DNA of 6,498 nucleotides from Candidatus Omnitrophota bacterium (GCA_023142805.1 JAGLIU010000066.1:1-6498); one strand, 5' to 3'. Counted from the first letter of the stretch, positions 1 to 5,781 are shown. The notes: a model not told the origin generated them from the letters alone. Program-made: numbers and translations.

Positions 1-684
1 CGATAACAGGTGTTTGGCGCTGCCCAGAATGTCCCCAAGATAATCTTTTTGTTTTTCATTCAAACCTCCGAAAGTTTCGTCTTCCAGCACTTCGGAGAAT
101 CCAATGACCGAGTTGAGTGGAGTCCGAAGTTCATGGGACATGTTGGCAAGGAACTCTGATTTGGTTTGGTTAGCGGTTTCGGCGGCTTCTTTGGCTTTTT
201 TTAATTCTCTTTCCGCTTTTTTACTTTGAGTGATATCCTTAGATATGTGAACAGAAGCTAATACTTTACCTTTTTTGTTAAAGACAGGGGAAGTAGATAC
301 TTCAAAATAGCTGTTATGTTTTTTATCAAAATATTCTATTCTTTGAGGTTTGTTGGTTTTCAATGTTTTTACATGCGGACAGTTAACAAGAGGTTTTTTT
401 GTTTCATGCATCATTTCATAACATGTTTTTCCAAGGATCTCTTTTGGTTCCATTCCGAAGGCATTCGAGAAAGATCGGTTGACCCGGGTAATCTTGTGTT
501 CCTTGTTGAGTATGGATATTCGATCAGTGATGGAATCAAAAGTTGTACGCCATTCCTGCGCGGCGTTCAAAAGCGCGTTTTCCATTTTTCTGTGTTTTTT
601 TTGAGATGTTTTTAATGTTTTTATTCTTTTTTCTAGTTTTGTTACCATGGACTGGAGTTCTTTTTTTGTTGTAGAAGTGTTCAT
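1..684 (-). CDS. PAS-domain sensor histidine kinase, N-terminal part (runs off left edge)
   Basis: This is the first 228 residues of a two-component sensor kinase whose ATP-binding part lies beyond the window. It starts at an ATG (684-682) preceded by an AAAAGGAAT ribosome binding site. Residues about 5-38 are charged and probably coiled coil. Residues about 41-152 form a PAS domain, ending in the usual DIT (150-152), with a Cys88/Cys102 pair (GKTCYE, NCPH) often seen in this PAS subtype. A linker helix (154-175) leads into the HisKA dimerisation domain with the H-box SEFLANMSHELRTPLN; His184 is the expected phosphorylated residue. The visible part has no membrane segment, so this portion is probably cytoplasmic. 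Family knowledge: such kinases autophosphorylate and pass phosphate to a receiver domain, either separate or fused at the unseen C-terminus. The signal sensed is not evident. It is transcribed away from all other genes here. Confidence 0.95.
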   Translation of the reverse strand, partial: MNTSTTKKELQSMVTKLEKRIKTLKTSQKKHRKMENALLNAAQEWRTTFDSITDRISILNKEHKITRVNRSFSNAFGMEPKEILGKTCYEMMHETKKPLVNCPHVKTLKTNKPQRIEYFDKKHNSYFEVSTSPVFNKKGKVLASVHISKDITQSKKAERELKKAKEAAETANQTKSEFLANMSHELRTPLNSVIGFSEVLEDETFGGLNEKQKDYLGDILGSAKHLLS

Positions 685-737
685 ATTATTCCTTTTGTGA
701 TAATATCCGGAAAAATCAAAGCATATGCGGTATTAAA

Positions 738-771
738 AGTATAGTTTACATTATAGGTTTGGGTAAGTCAA
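738..771 (-). promoter_or_regulatory. Probable promoter of the PAS histidine kinase gene
   Basis: Reading the minus strand, a -35-like TTGACT (766-771) is followed after 17 bases by a -10-like TAAACT (743-748, four of six consensus bases). An overlapping alternative is TATACT (738-743), 17 bases from the weak -35 TTACCC (761-766). Either would give a leader of roughly 50 bases before the kinase start. This is called by eye from hexamers only. Confidence 0.35.
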
Positions 772-862
772 CAGAGGCGCGTAGAGGTCATTTGGGGGAG
801 TTAACGGGTTATAGTTTTGAACCAAGGTTAGGGTGTTGTTTTAAAATGCATTTTCAGGTTAA

Positions 863-1012
863 CTATGTGTATACAAAGAAGTTATCAGGTTTTTCAGATA
901 GGGCAAGCTCCTTGATCTTGATTTTTACTCTTAAACGTTCTTTCATAACGGGATACAGAGTACTTTGATAATTTGCATTATTCCGGATCTTGGTGTAATA
1001 ATATAAACAACC
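863..1012 (-). pseudogene. Possible remnant of a protein-coding C-terminus
   Basis: On the minus strand an open frame ends in TAG at 863-865 and reads ...TKIRNNANYQSTLYPVMKER, then a Lys/Arg/Glu-rich helix-like stretch, then KPDNFFVYT. An ATG at 946 would give only 27 residues, and I see no ribosome binding site before it. The wording looks protein-like (amphipathic charged helix, ELALSEK), but the frame continues upstream into the antisense of the next gene with no start. It could be a decayed gene end, a shared intergenic repeat, or chance. I do not recognise a family. Confidence 0.2.
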
Positions 1013-1017
1013 GGAGG
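1013..1017 (+). promoter_or_regulatory. Ribosome binding site that sets the start at 1025
   Basis: GGAGG ends one base before an ATG at 1019 but seven bases before the in-frame ATG at 1025. The latter has normal spacing, so 1025 is the preferred start. Confidence 0.75.
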
Positions 1018-1024
1018 TATGGAC

Positions 1025-1474
1025 ATGACCACGAATGTAACGTGTAAATTGGGTGTAATACGGATAGTATGTTTTGTCGTGATCTTAGTATTCGGAGTCG
1101 GAGGGCAGTTATGGTGGATGTCACAAGATGGGATCGCTGAAAACATGGGAATATCCGCGGATGAAGAGTCCGCCGAGCGAGAAATGGACGCGCACATATC
1201 GGGAAAGGTCATAAGCGTGGACATTTTGTTAGATCGTGTTGAGTTATTGGGCGATAGTGACGGAGCCAGCGGCAGGGTTGATAGTTATCTTGTTAAGCCG
1301 GAGACTACTTTTACCGTGGCAGGATCTCTTCAGGATATTTCACAAGGAGACCGCGTTGCGATAGACTTTTATACGTTTAAAGAGCAAAGGATAGCTGAGA
1401 ATATTGTTCTTGAAAAAAAATATCATAAAAATTTTGAATCAAAAAATGATATTTCAAAAGTTTTAGTGGATTAA
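1025..1474 (+). CDS. Small membrane-anchored protein with a beta-rich extracytoplasmic domain, function unknown
   Basis: This encodes 149 residues. I chose the second ATG because GGAGG is seven bases before it; an ATG two codons earlier would add Met-Asp but has unusable spacing. Residues about 10-31 form one hydrophobic segment (IVCFVVILVFGVGGQLWW), probably an uncleaved anchor with the rest outside the cytoplasm. After an acidic linker (about 36-52), residues about 54-130 look beta-rich (GKVISVDILLDRVELL, then YLVKPETTFTV, then ISQGDRVAIDF). This pattern resembles small OB-like DUF5666-type domains, where a variable value is followed by an 'is required to be in a defined state' GD-V strand. 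That similarity is by eye only. It lies 19 bases upstream of the VIT-family gene and is probably co-transcribed with it, so a link to that transporter is possible but unproven. Confidence 0.8.
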   Translation: MTTNVTCKLGVIRIVCFVVILVFGVGGQLWWMSQDGIAENMGISADEESAEREMDAHISGKVISVDILLDRVELLGDSDGASGRVDSYLVKPETTFTVAGSLQDISQGDRVAIDFYTFKEQRIAENIVLEKKYHKNFESKNDISKVLVD

Positions 1475-1493
1475 TAAAGAAGAAAATATTAAT

Positions 1494-1967
1494 ATGAAGC
1501 ATTCAATGGAAGTGGGTTTTAATTTTGGAGCGACATCAGGGATAATCACCACTTTGGGACTATTGGTAGGTCTTAATGCCTCTACACATTCTAAAAGTGT
1601 TGTTATTGGAGGCATATTGACCATAGCTTTAGCCGACGCGTTTTCGGACGCGTTAGGTATTCATATGTCGGAAGAGGCGGAAAATATTCATACTTCAAAA
1701 CAAGTTTGGGTTGCCACATTATTTACGTTTATATCAAAATTTATCGCCGCGATAACGTTTGTTGTTCCTATCCTTTTTTTGGATCTTTCCAAAGCCGTGT
1801 GGGTAAGTGTTTTCTGGGGTTTTTCTGTTCTTTCCGTTATTAGCTACGGTATGGCTAGAAAACGAGAAGTGAATCCGTTGAAAGTTATATCGGAGCATCT
1901 TTTAATTACAGGTTTAGTTGTTATTTTAACACATAATCTCGGGATTTGGATTTCCGTCAGATTTTAG
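1494..1967 (+). CDS. Compact VIT1/CCC1-family membrane transporter (probable Fe2+/Mn2+ transport)
   Basis: This encodes 157 residues and about five membrane segments (roughly 10-28, 35-56, 70-97, 100-118 and 133-154). The first carries FGATSGIITTLGLLVGL, close to the family's TM1 pattern (G-x-[ST]-[DG]-G-[IL]-[IV]-T-T). The second carries ADAFSDALGIHMSEEAE, matching the family's TM2 region with acidic and Met residues (Asp48, Asp52, Met58, Glu60, Glu61, Glu63). Family knowledge: VIT1/CCC1 proteins move ferrous iron or manganese out of the cytosol, driven by protons. Unlike plant VIT1, the TM2-TM3 connection is only about a dozen residues, so the cytoplasmic metal-binding helices are missing. 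The ribosome binding site is weak (AAAGAAG about 11 bases before the ATG), which suggests coupling to the gene 19 bases upstream. The family call is firm; the substrate is inferred. Confidence 0.85.
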   Translation: MKHSMEVGFNFGATSGIITTLGLLVGLNASTHSKSVVIGGILTIALADAFSDALGIHMSEEAENIHTSKQVWVATLFTFISKFIAAITFVVPILFLDLSKAVWVSVFWGFSVLSVISYGMARKREVNPLKVISEHLLITGLVVILTHNLGIWISVRF

Positions 1968-2103
1968 ATCAAACAATAAAACAAGAACGAAAAAGAAAAT
2001 ACTATTTCTGTGTACCGGAAGTTTTTATTGAGGTCGAATGATGCTTCGGAAAGCACCCGGCTATTCTGACATTGCTTTTTTTCAGAACTAATATGTTTAA
2101 TAT

Positions 2104-2123
2104 TTGTTCATATCTGATAGAAT
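2104..2123 (+). promoter_or_regulatory. Weak candidate extended -10 promoter for the TIGR03546/TIGR03545 pair
   Basis: TGATAGAAT at 2115-2123 is an extended -10 arrangement (TG, one base, then TAGAAT with five of six consensus bases). No good -35 lies 16-18 bases upstream; TTGTTC at 2104 is too close. If used, the leader would be about 130 bases. The rest of the 293-base gap shows only a small hairpin (TGCTT/AAGCA around 2042-2055) and no gene. Confidence 0.3.
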
Positions 2124-2260
2124 AGAGACAAGGATATTTATCATCGGGATCTGTGACGCGTTTACCCGGCAATTAGTATGAGTTCCCCGCGAAAACATGA
2201 CTGAAGATGACATGATAGAGTAGAGAAGATTAAGTCGGGATAAAAAAAGGAGAGAGCAAA

Positions 2261-2800
2261 ATGTTACCTTTTTTAAATTTGCCTGTGAAGATCATCAAGT
2301 TATTCAGTTCAAATATTTCAGCCGAAGAAGTCGCGGCAGGTGTATGCATGGGGATGTTCATGGGGTTTATCCCTTTGAATGGACCTATGGCGATACTTTT
2401 GCTTATTCTTTTGTTGACCTTTAAGATAAACAGGCTGGCCGCTGTTCTAATTTTACCGTTATTCAAGATATTCTACATTCTGGGAGTGAGCGGGTTAGCT
2501 GATGTTGTTGGCGGAGTGGTTCTTATTGATGCCGGGTTTTTGGACCCGGGGTGGAGGTTTATAACACATTTTCCGGTACTGGCTTTTCTGGATCTGAATA
2601 ATACTCTTATTGCCGGTGGACTTATTATCTCATTGATCCTTGTTGTTCCTGTATATATGTGCGCGAATAGAGGTATTATCGTGCTTCGGGAAAAGTATTT
2701 TGATAAAATGAAAGAATCGCGAATTGTTAAATGGTTCATGAAAATGCCGTTAATAAGTAAGTTGACGGCGTTCATTGGTCGGGTAAGGAGCAATGGTTGA
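2261..2800 (+). CDS. TIGR03546-type DUF2062-like membrane protein
   Basis: This encodes 179 residues with a strong ribosome binding site (AGGAGA, seven bases before the ATG). Residues about 20-45 (ISAEEVAAGVCMGMFMGFIP then LNGP) match the DUF2062-like pattern A-x-G-x-x-x-G-x-F-x-G-x-x-P-x-x-G. Hydrophobic segments follow at about 41-55, 57-83 and 112-136, then a basic C-terminal tail (about 140-179) that is probably cytoplasmic. The family is catalogued as an uncharacterised membrane protein usually encoded next to a TIGR03545 member, and that neighbour is exactly what follows, overlapping or abutting this stop codon. Translational coupling suggests a shared complex. The biochemical role is unknown. 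The family call is from recalled motif and context, not a search. Confidence 0.8.
   Translation: MLPFLNLPVKIIKLFSSNISAEEVAAGVCMGMFMGFIPLNGPMAILLLILLLTFKINRLAAVLILPLFKIFYILGVSGLADVVGGVVLIDAGFLDPGWRFITHFPVLAFLDLNNTLIAGGLIISLILVVPVYMCANRGIIVLREKYFDKMKESRIVKWFMKMPLISKLTAFIGRVRSNG
2785..2790 (+). promoter_or_regulatory. Ribosome binding site for the TIGR03545-type gene
   Basis: AAGGAG lies inside the end of the upstream gene. It is only two bases from an ATG at 2793 and eleven bases from an in-frame ATG at 2802. Start 2802 has the more workable spacing and begins one base after the upstream TGA (2798-2800), a usual arrangement for coupled genes. Confidence 0.65.
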
Positions 2801-2801
2801 T

Positions 2802-4136
2802 ATGAAGATGATCAATACAAAAGGAATACTCGTTTTAATCGCGATATTGATTGTTATTCAGTTCGGGTTCGGATTGATACTGTCGCCGATACTAGGGAAG
2901 GTTGTTGTTGAAGCCATTAACGAGAATAGCGCCGCAAAGATCAATATACGGAAAGTGAATATATGGCCGTTGACTTTGTCTTGTTCCTTGACCGGGCTTA
3001 AGGTGTTTGATCCTGATAATGAAAAAGAAAGTATAGCGTTTATAAAAAAAGCGTCTGTAAAAATAAGTTCGTTGAAACTTTTATCAAAACAACTAGTGGT
3101 TTCAAAGATAAGTATATCGGGCGCGGAAATAGATGTAAAGACCGAACCCGACGGTAGTTTTAATGTGCGGAAACTTATTCAGCCCAAAGAACAAAAAGAA
3201 GTTATGTCTGAAGGCGGTGTTTTTGACAAACTAAAAGGCAAAAAAGACTGGTTTGGCAAAATATTCGAGATGATCAAAAGCAGGTCTTCAACGGAAACCG
3301 TAGAGAAGAAAAAAGTTGAGCGGTTCAGGGCAAAAAGAGTGAAAAAAGAAGTAGAGAAACTGTCCAAAGGCAGACGCGTTATGTTTAAGACTTTGAGTGA
3401 CGACTACGCGTTTCAGATAAGGAGTTTTATTGTAAAAAATTCACGAATAATGCTTAGCCCGGTGACAGGAGACGGCATCAGTGTGGAAAAAGCTTTTGTA
3501 GTTATAAGTAATCTGGGGGTGGATCCAAAAAAAGGCGTACGGTTTGATAGGTTCAGAGTGAAAGGTTCTTTGGAAAAAGAAAACGCTCCGGCGGGAAAGT
3601 TTGAGATAAATTATGCCCAAGCGTTTAAAAAAGGCAAACAGTTTACGAACTGTATCGTGAAGGCTAGAAATGTTGACTTGGCGATGACTTCTTTTATATA
3701 TGAAGATTCTTTGCCGGTCAGTTTTGATAAGGGAACGATAACGATAGATTCCAAGACCACCATGATCAATGAGGAACTTAATTCGGAAAATTTGATCACG
3801 CTTAGAGATCAGACAGTTGTTCCCGGGAAAGGTAAGGTTATGGTCGGGATAATACCTATTCAAGCTATATGTGAAGCACTTGATCAGGTTAACCCCGCCA
3901 GTTTTAAATTTAGAATAACGGGCACTTTGAGTAATCCCAAGTTCGAAGGGTTTCAGGAAGCGTTAATGGAACTTATAAAACCATATCTCGCGAACATTAC
4001 CGAGAGAGTAAAAGAACAGGGAGTTAAAGCGATAGAGAGTCTTCTAAAAAAAGAAACCGGTGAATCTTCCGGTGAAGAAGGTGTCGCGGGCGAGGCGGTT
4101 GACGTGGTTAAGTCCTTGTTTGGCGGTAAAAACTGA
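2802..4136 (+). CDS. TIGR03545-type AsmA-like membrane-anchored protein
   Basis: From the preferred ATG this is 444 residues; the ATG at 2793 would add three. One N-terminal membrane segment (about 8-28) anchors the protein. Residues about 40-120 have the AsmA/DUF748-like start of repeated beta strands (KINIRKVNIWPLTLSCSLTG, then ISISGAEIDV and PDGSFNV). Residues about 125-190 are lysine-rich and helical, probably coiled coil. Beta-rich sequence resumes (about 200-380), ending in FRITGTLSNPKFEG, the 'G-x-L-x-x-P-x-F' ending typical of AsmA-like proteins. An amphipathic Lys/Glu helix and short tail close it. AsmA-like proteins are thought to form grooves that move lipids between envelope membranes; applying that here is inference. 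I recall the family as longer (around 550 residues), so this member may have a shortened helical section. It is coupled to the TIGR03546-type gene. Confidence 0.8.
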   Translation: MKMINTKGILVLIAILIVIQFGFGLILSPILGKVVVEAINENSAAKINIRKVNIWPLTLSCSLTGLKVFDPDNEKESIAFIKKASVKISSLKLLSKQLVVSKISISGAEIDVKTEPDGSFNVRKLIQPKEQKEVMSEGGVFDKLKGKKDWFGKIFEMIKSRSSTETVEKKKVERFRAKRVKKEVEKLSKGRRVMFKTLSDDYAFQIRSFIVKNSRIMLSPVTGDGISVEKAFVVISNLGVDPKKGVRFDRFRVKGSLEKENAPAGKFEINYAQAFKKGKQFTNCIVKARNVDLAMTSFIYEDSLPVSFDKGTITIDSKTTMINEELNSENLITLRDQTVVPGKGKVMVGIIPIQAICEALDQVNPASFKFRITGTLSNPKFEGFQEALMELIKPYLANITERVKEQGVKAIESLLKKETGESSGEEGVAGEAVDVVKSLFGGKN

Positions 4137-4238
4137 TCATAGGTGACATTTGATGCGGACTTACCTGCGGCGAGTCTGTTTACGGTACAGGTTACGCTTT
4201 TAAAGCCGCGAACTTTTAACTAGAACAAAGGAGATGTC

Positions 4239-4517
4239 ATGGCAAAAGCTAGTGCGCGTCATATTTTAGTGGATTCGGAAGAAAAATGTAAAGAACTTAA
4301 AATCAAAATTGAAGACGGAGCTGATTTCGCGCAAATAGCGCAAGAACATTCCAAGTGTCCGTCCGGTCAAAAAGGAGGAGATCTCGGAGAATTTTCCCCG
4401 GGACAAATGGTTCCGGAATTTGATTCTGTGGTATTTAGCGCGGAGATAGGAAAAGTTCACGGTCCGGTTAAAACCGATTTTGGGTACCATCTTATTGAGA
4501 TCACAAGTCGTATCTAG
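4239..4517 (+). CDS. ppiC: PpiC-type parvulin peptidyl-prolyl cis-trans isomerase
   Basis: This encodes 92 residues, almost the same length as E. coli PpiC (93), and is a single parvulin domain with no signal peptide, so it is probably cytoplasmic. Visible family marks are the opening ASARHILV (His8), HSKCPSGQKGGDLGEF at 37-52 (Cys40), GQMVPEFDSVVF at 55-66 and the closing FGYHLIEI (His84). His8, Cys40 and His84 match the active-site positions of parvulins. It catalyses rotation of the bond before proline, helping proteins fold. The ribosome binding site AAAGGAG is five bases before the ATG. It stands alone, with 102 bases before and about 150 after, and I found no clear promoter hexamers. 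Its exact client proteins cannot be read from the sequence. Confidence 0.95.
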   Translation: MAKASARHILVDSEEKCKELKIKIEDGADFAQIAQEHSKCPSGQKGGDLGEFSPGQMVPEFDSVVFSAEIGKVHGPVKTDFGYHLIEITSRI

Positions 4518-4655
4518 TAATGAGAAAAGCCGTTATAATTTTGCTTTGACAAAGATTTGGGGCAAAATGTTTGTTGCGGTTAGATAAGACAACCGAATGA
4601 ACGTAATTCAAGCGCGAAAAAGAGGACTAAGGTTAAACAAACGAATATCTAAAAA

Positions 4656-4661
4656 AAGGAG
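4656..4661 (+). promoter_or_regulatory. Ribosome binding site that sets the start at 4669
   Basis: AAGGAG is seven bases before ATG 4669, whose product opens directly with a signal peptide. An upstream in-frame ATG (4597) has no such site and would put 24 mostly basic residues ahead of the signal peptide, so it is not used here. Confidence 0.85.
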
Positions 4662-4668
4662 AGAGATC

Positions 4669-5214
4669 ATGAAAAGGATTTTTATGATTGCCGTTCTGGT
4701 GACGATCTTTACGGTTGTAACTTTTTGTTCTAATTCAATGGCACTTTCAGCAAAGGGGTTAGATGCTGAAGTGGATGGTACTTTGGAGCTTTTTGAAGCG
4801 ACAAAGGGAGCGAATGGCATGCTTGATAAAGCAAAAGGTGTGTTGATCTTTCCCAGTATAGTCAAAGCCGGGTTTGGGATAGGGGGAGAATATGGAGAAG
4901 GTTCTTTAAGGATAGACGGTAAAACAGAAGGATATTACAATACTGTCGCGGCATCAATAGGGTTTCAGATAGGAGTACAAAAGAAGTCTATAATTATAGC
5001 TTTTATGCGGCAGGCTCCTCTTGATAAGTTTCTTAATAGTTCAGGATGGAAGATCGGAGCGGATGCTTCTATTGCCGTGATAGCGGTAGGGGCGGATGGA
5101 GGTATAGATACGGCGACTTATGACGAGCCTATTATCGCGTTTGTGTTTGATCAAAAAGGACTTATGTATAACCTTACACTTGAAGGAGCAAAGATCACAA
5201 AGATCAAAAAATAG
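4669..5214 (+). CDS. Exported SYLF/YSC84-domain lipid-binding-type protein
   Basis: This encodes 181 residues. The signal peptide is basic (MKR), then hydrophobic (about 4-19), with probable cleavage after SMA at residue 25. Cys20 sits in a poor lipobox (VTFC), so a lipoprotein is less likely. The mature part is one SYLF (YSC84) domain: KAKGVLIFPSIVKAGFGIGG, EYGEGSLR, then a beta-rich C-terminal half ending in YDEPIIAFVFDQKGLMYNLT. Family knowledge: SYLF domains bind phosphoinositides in eukaryotes; bacterial members are exported and of unclear function, probably envelope-associated. It appears to be a single-gene unit. TTGACA at 4546 is a possible -35 but has no matching -10 at normal spacing. 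Confidence 0.9.
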   Translation: MKRIFMIAVLVTIFTVVTFCSNSMALSAKGLDAEVDGTLELFEATKGANGMLDKAKGVLIFPSIVKAGFGIGGEYGEGSLRIDGKTEGYYNTVAASIGFQIGVQKKSIIIAFMRQAPLDKFLNSSGWKIGADASIAVIAVGADGGIDTATYDEPIIAFVFDQKGLMYNLTLEGAKITKIKK

Positions 5215-5262
5215 CGTCGGAAACAGAAAAAACACAAAAAAATATAAAAAACCATAATTTTA

Positions 5263-5291
5263 TTGACAAAATACGATATTTCATATAACAT
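5263..5291 (+). promoter_or_regulatory. Sigma-70-type promoter upstream of the csp leader
   Basis: A perfect -35 TTGACA (5263-5268) is followed after 17 bases by TAACAT (5286-5291, four of six consensus bases). TATAAC at 5284-5289 is an alternative at a short spacing of 15. Transcription would start near 5298, giving a csp leader of about 125 bases or, if it stops at the hairpin, a short RNA of about 75 bases. Confidence 0.6.
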
Positions 5292-5297
5292 TAAGCG

Positions 5298-5370
5298 TGT
5301 TGTATGGTGAATATAAGGGGTAGAAATCTTGAACCACAAGGTCTGAGAGTGTATGCCTTGTGGTTTTTTT
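5298..5370 (+). ncRNA. Possible short RNA or attenuated csp leader transcript
   Basis: The candidate promoter and the intrinsic terminator bracket a stretch of about 73 bases with no credible coding frame. This is the layout of a small RNA or of a prematurely ended leader. No known RNA family is recognised; the boundaries are inferred from the promoter and terminator. Confidence 0.35.
5332..5370 (+). terminator. Intrinsic terminator inside the csp leader (attenuator candidate)
   Basis: A perfect 10-base-pair stem pairs AACCACAAGG (5332-5341) with CCTTGTGGTT (5356-5365) across a 14-base loop, followed by a run of T to 5370. It lies between the promoter at 5263 and the csp ribosome binding site. 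It could end read-through from the SYLF gene, end a short independent RNA, or regulate csp by attenuation. Confidence 0.85.
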
Positions 5371-5382
5371 GTGAAACGTATG

Positions 5383-5400
5383 TTTACCATGATTTTACCA
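5383..5400 (+). repeat. Two direct copies of TTTACCA, 11 bases apart
   Basis: TTTACCA occurs at 5383-5389 and 5394-5400, one helical turn apart, between the leader terminator and the csp ribosome binding site. It could be a protein-binding site or chance. Confidence 0.35.
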
Positions 5401-5422
5401 GTAGTTACAAGGAGGAAAAAGA

Positions 5423-5623
5423 ATGGCAAAAGGAATCGTAAAATGGTTTAACAACCAAAAAGGGTATGGATTTATTACTCCTGAATCAGGTAATGATGTG
5501 TTTGTGCATCATAGCGCAATTCAGGGTGACGGCTACAAAACTTTGGATGAAGGTCAGTCCGTTGAATTTGATGTTCAGCAGGGCGCCAAAGGTGAAGAAG
5601 CCATAAATGTAGTAAAACTGTAA
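5423..5623 (+). CDS. CspA-family cold-shock protein (single-strand nucleic-acid binding)
   Basis: This encodes 66 residues, the usual length of a single cold-shock domain. The start MAKGIVKWFNNQKGYGFITP contains RNP1 (KGYGFIT, 13-19), and RNP2 is VFVHHSAI (26-33). These aromatic and basic residues bind single-stranded RNA or DNA. Family knowledge: such proteins melt RNA structures and act as antiterminators, in cold shock or in routine growth. The ribosome binding site AAGGAGG is a near-perfect anti-16S match seven bases before the ATG. The gene is a one-gene unit with its own promoter, an unusual leader hairpin and a strong terminator ten bases after the stop. The sequence does not tell whether this copy is cold-induced. 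Confidence 0.97.
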   Translation: MAKGIVKWFNNQKGYGFITPESGNDVFVHHSAIQGDGYKTLDEGQSVEFDVQQGAKGEEAINVVKL

Positions 5624-5632
5624 CACTAGCAT

Positions 5633-5673
5633 AAAAGGCCCGGAAATATGTGTAATATTTTTCCGGGCCTTTT
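5633..5673 (+). terminator. Intrinsic terminator of the csp gene
   Basis: AAAAGGCCCGGAAA (5633-5646) pairs with TTTCCGGGCCTTTT (5660-5673), a 14-base-pair stem. Flanking A and T runs mean it could work on both strands. It begins ten bases after the csp stop codon. Confidence 0.95.
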
Positions 5674-5781
5674 GTTGTCCTCAGATGTTTGTTTTTTATT
5701 CGACAATTCAACAGCTTAGCTTTCAGATCTTTAGAGAGAAAATTTTAGTGGTTCTTCCATAAAAATAATTTGCGACATATC

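Larger units (their letters stand above)
685..1024. other. 340-base divergent intergenic region
   Basis: This region separates the minus-strand kinase from the plus-strand small membrane protein. The kinase-proximal third holds a candidate minus-strand promoter. The middle (about 770-860) shows no convincing coding or structural signal. Bases 863-1012 carry an open minus-strand frame with coding-like composition, described separately. The right end carries the GGAGG of the next gene, preceded by an AT-rich stretch (TTGCAT at 973, TAATAA at 996) that could be a weak plus-strand promoter. No tRNA, riboswitch or terminator was recognised. Confidence 0.6.

Noticed and set aside
316..615. Plus-strand frame of 99 codons inside the kinase gene
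   Set aside because: It is antisense to the clear PAS coding frame; its Phe-rich composition is a by-product of AAA/GAA codons on the other strand.
759..968. Plus-strand frame of 69 codons in the divergent intergenic region
   Set aside because: It needs a TTG start with no ribosome binding site, has no recognisable domain, and overlaps the more protein-like minus-strand frame.
965..1004. Possible promoter before the small membrane protein (TTGCAT 973-978, TAATAA 996-1001)
   Set aside because: Both hexamers are weak and the -10 would sit only about a dozen bases before the ribosome binding site; not strong enough to list.
2023..2090. Possible riboswitch before the TIGR03546 gene
   Set aside because: I compared it by eye with the c-di-GMP riboswitch consensus; the conserved core is absent and only small hairpins are present.
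2038..2091. Short frame beginning MMLRKAPGYS in the 1968-2260 gap
   Set aside because: Only 17 residues, no homology recognised; probably chance.
4534..4595. TATAAT (4534), TTGACA inside the palindrome CTTTGACAAAG (4544-4554), and a CGGTT/AACCG hairpin (4577-4595)
   Set aside because: The -10 lies upstream of the -35 and no partner stands at 16-18 bases; the hairpin has only five pairs and no T run.
4597..4668. Upstream start extending the SYLF protein by 24 residues
   Set aside because: No ribosome binding site; it would bury the signal peptide behind a basic stretch, while ATG 4669 has AAGGAG at ideal spacing.
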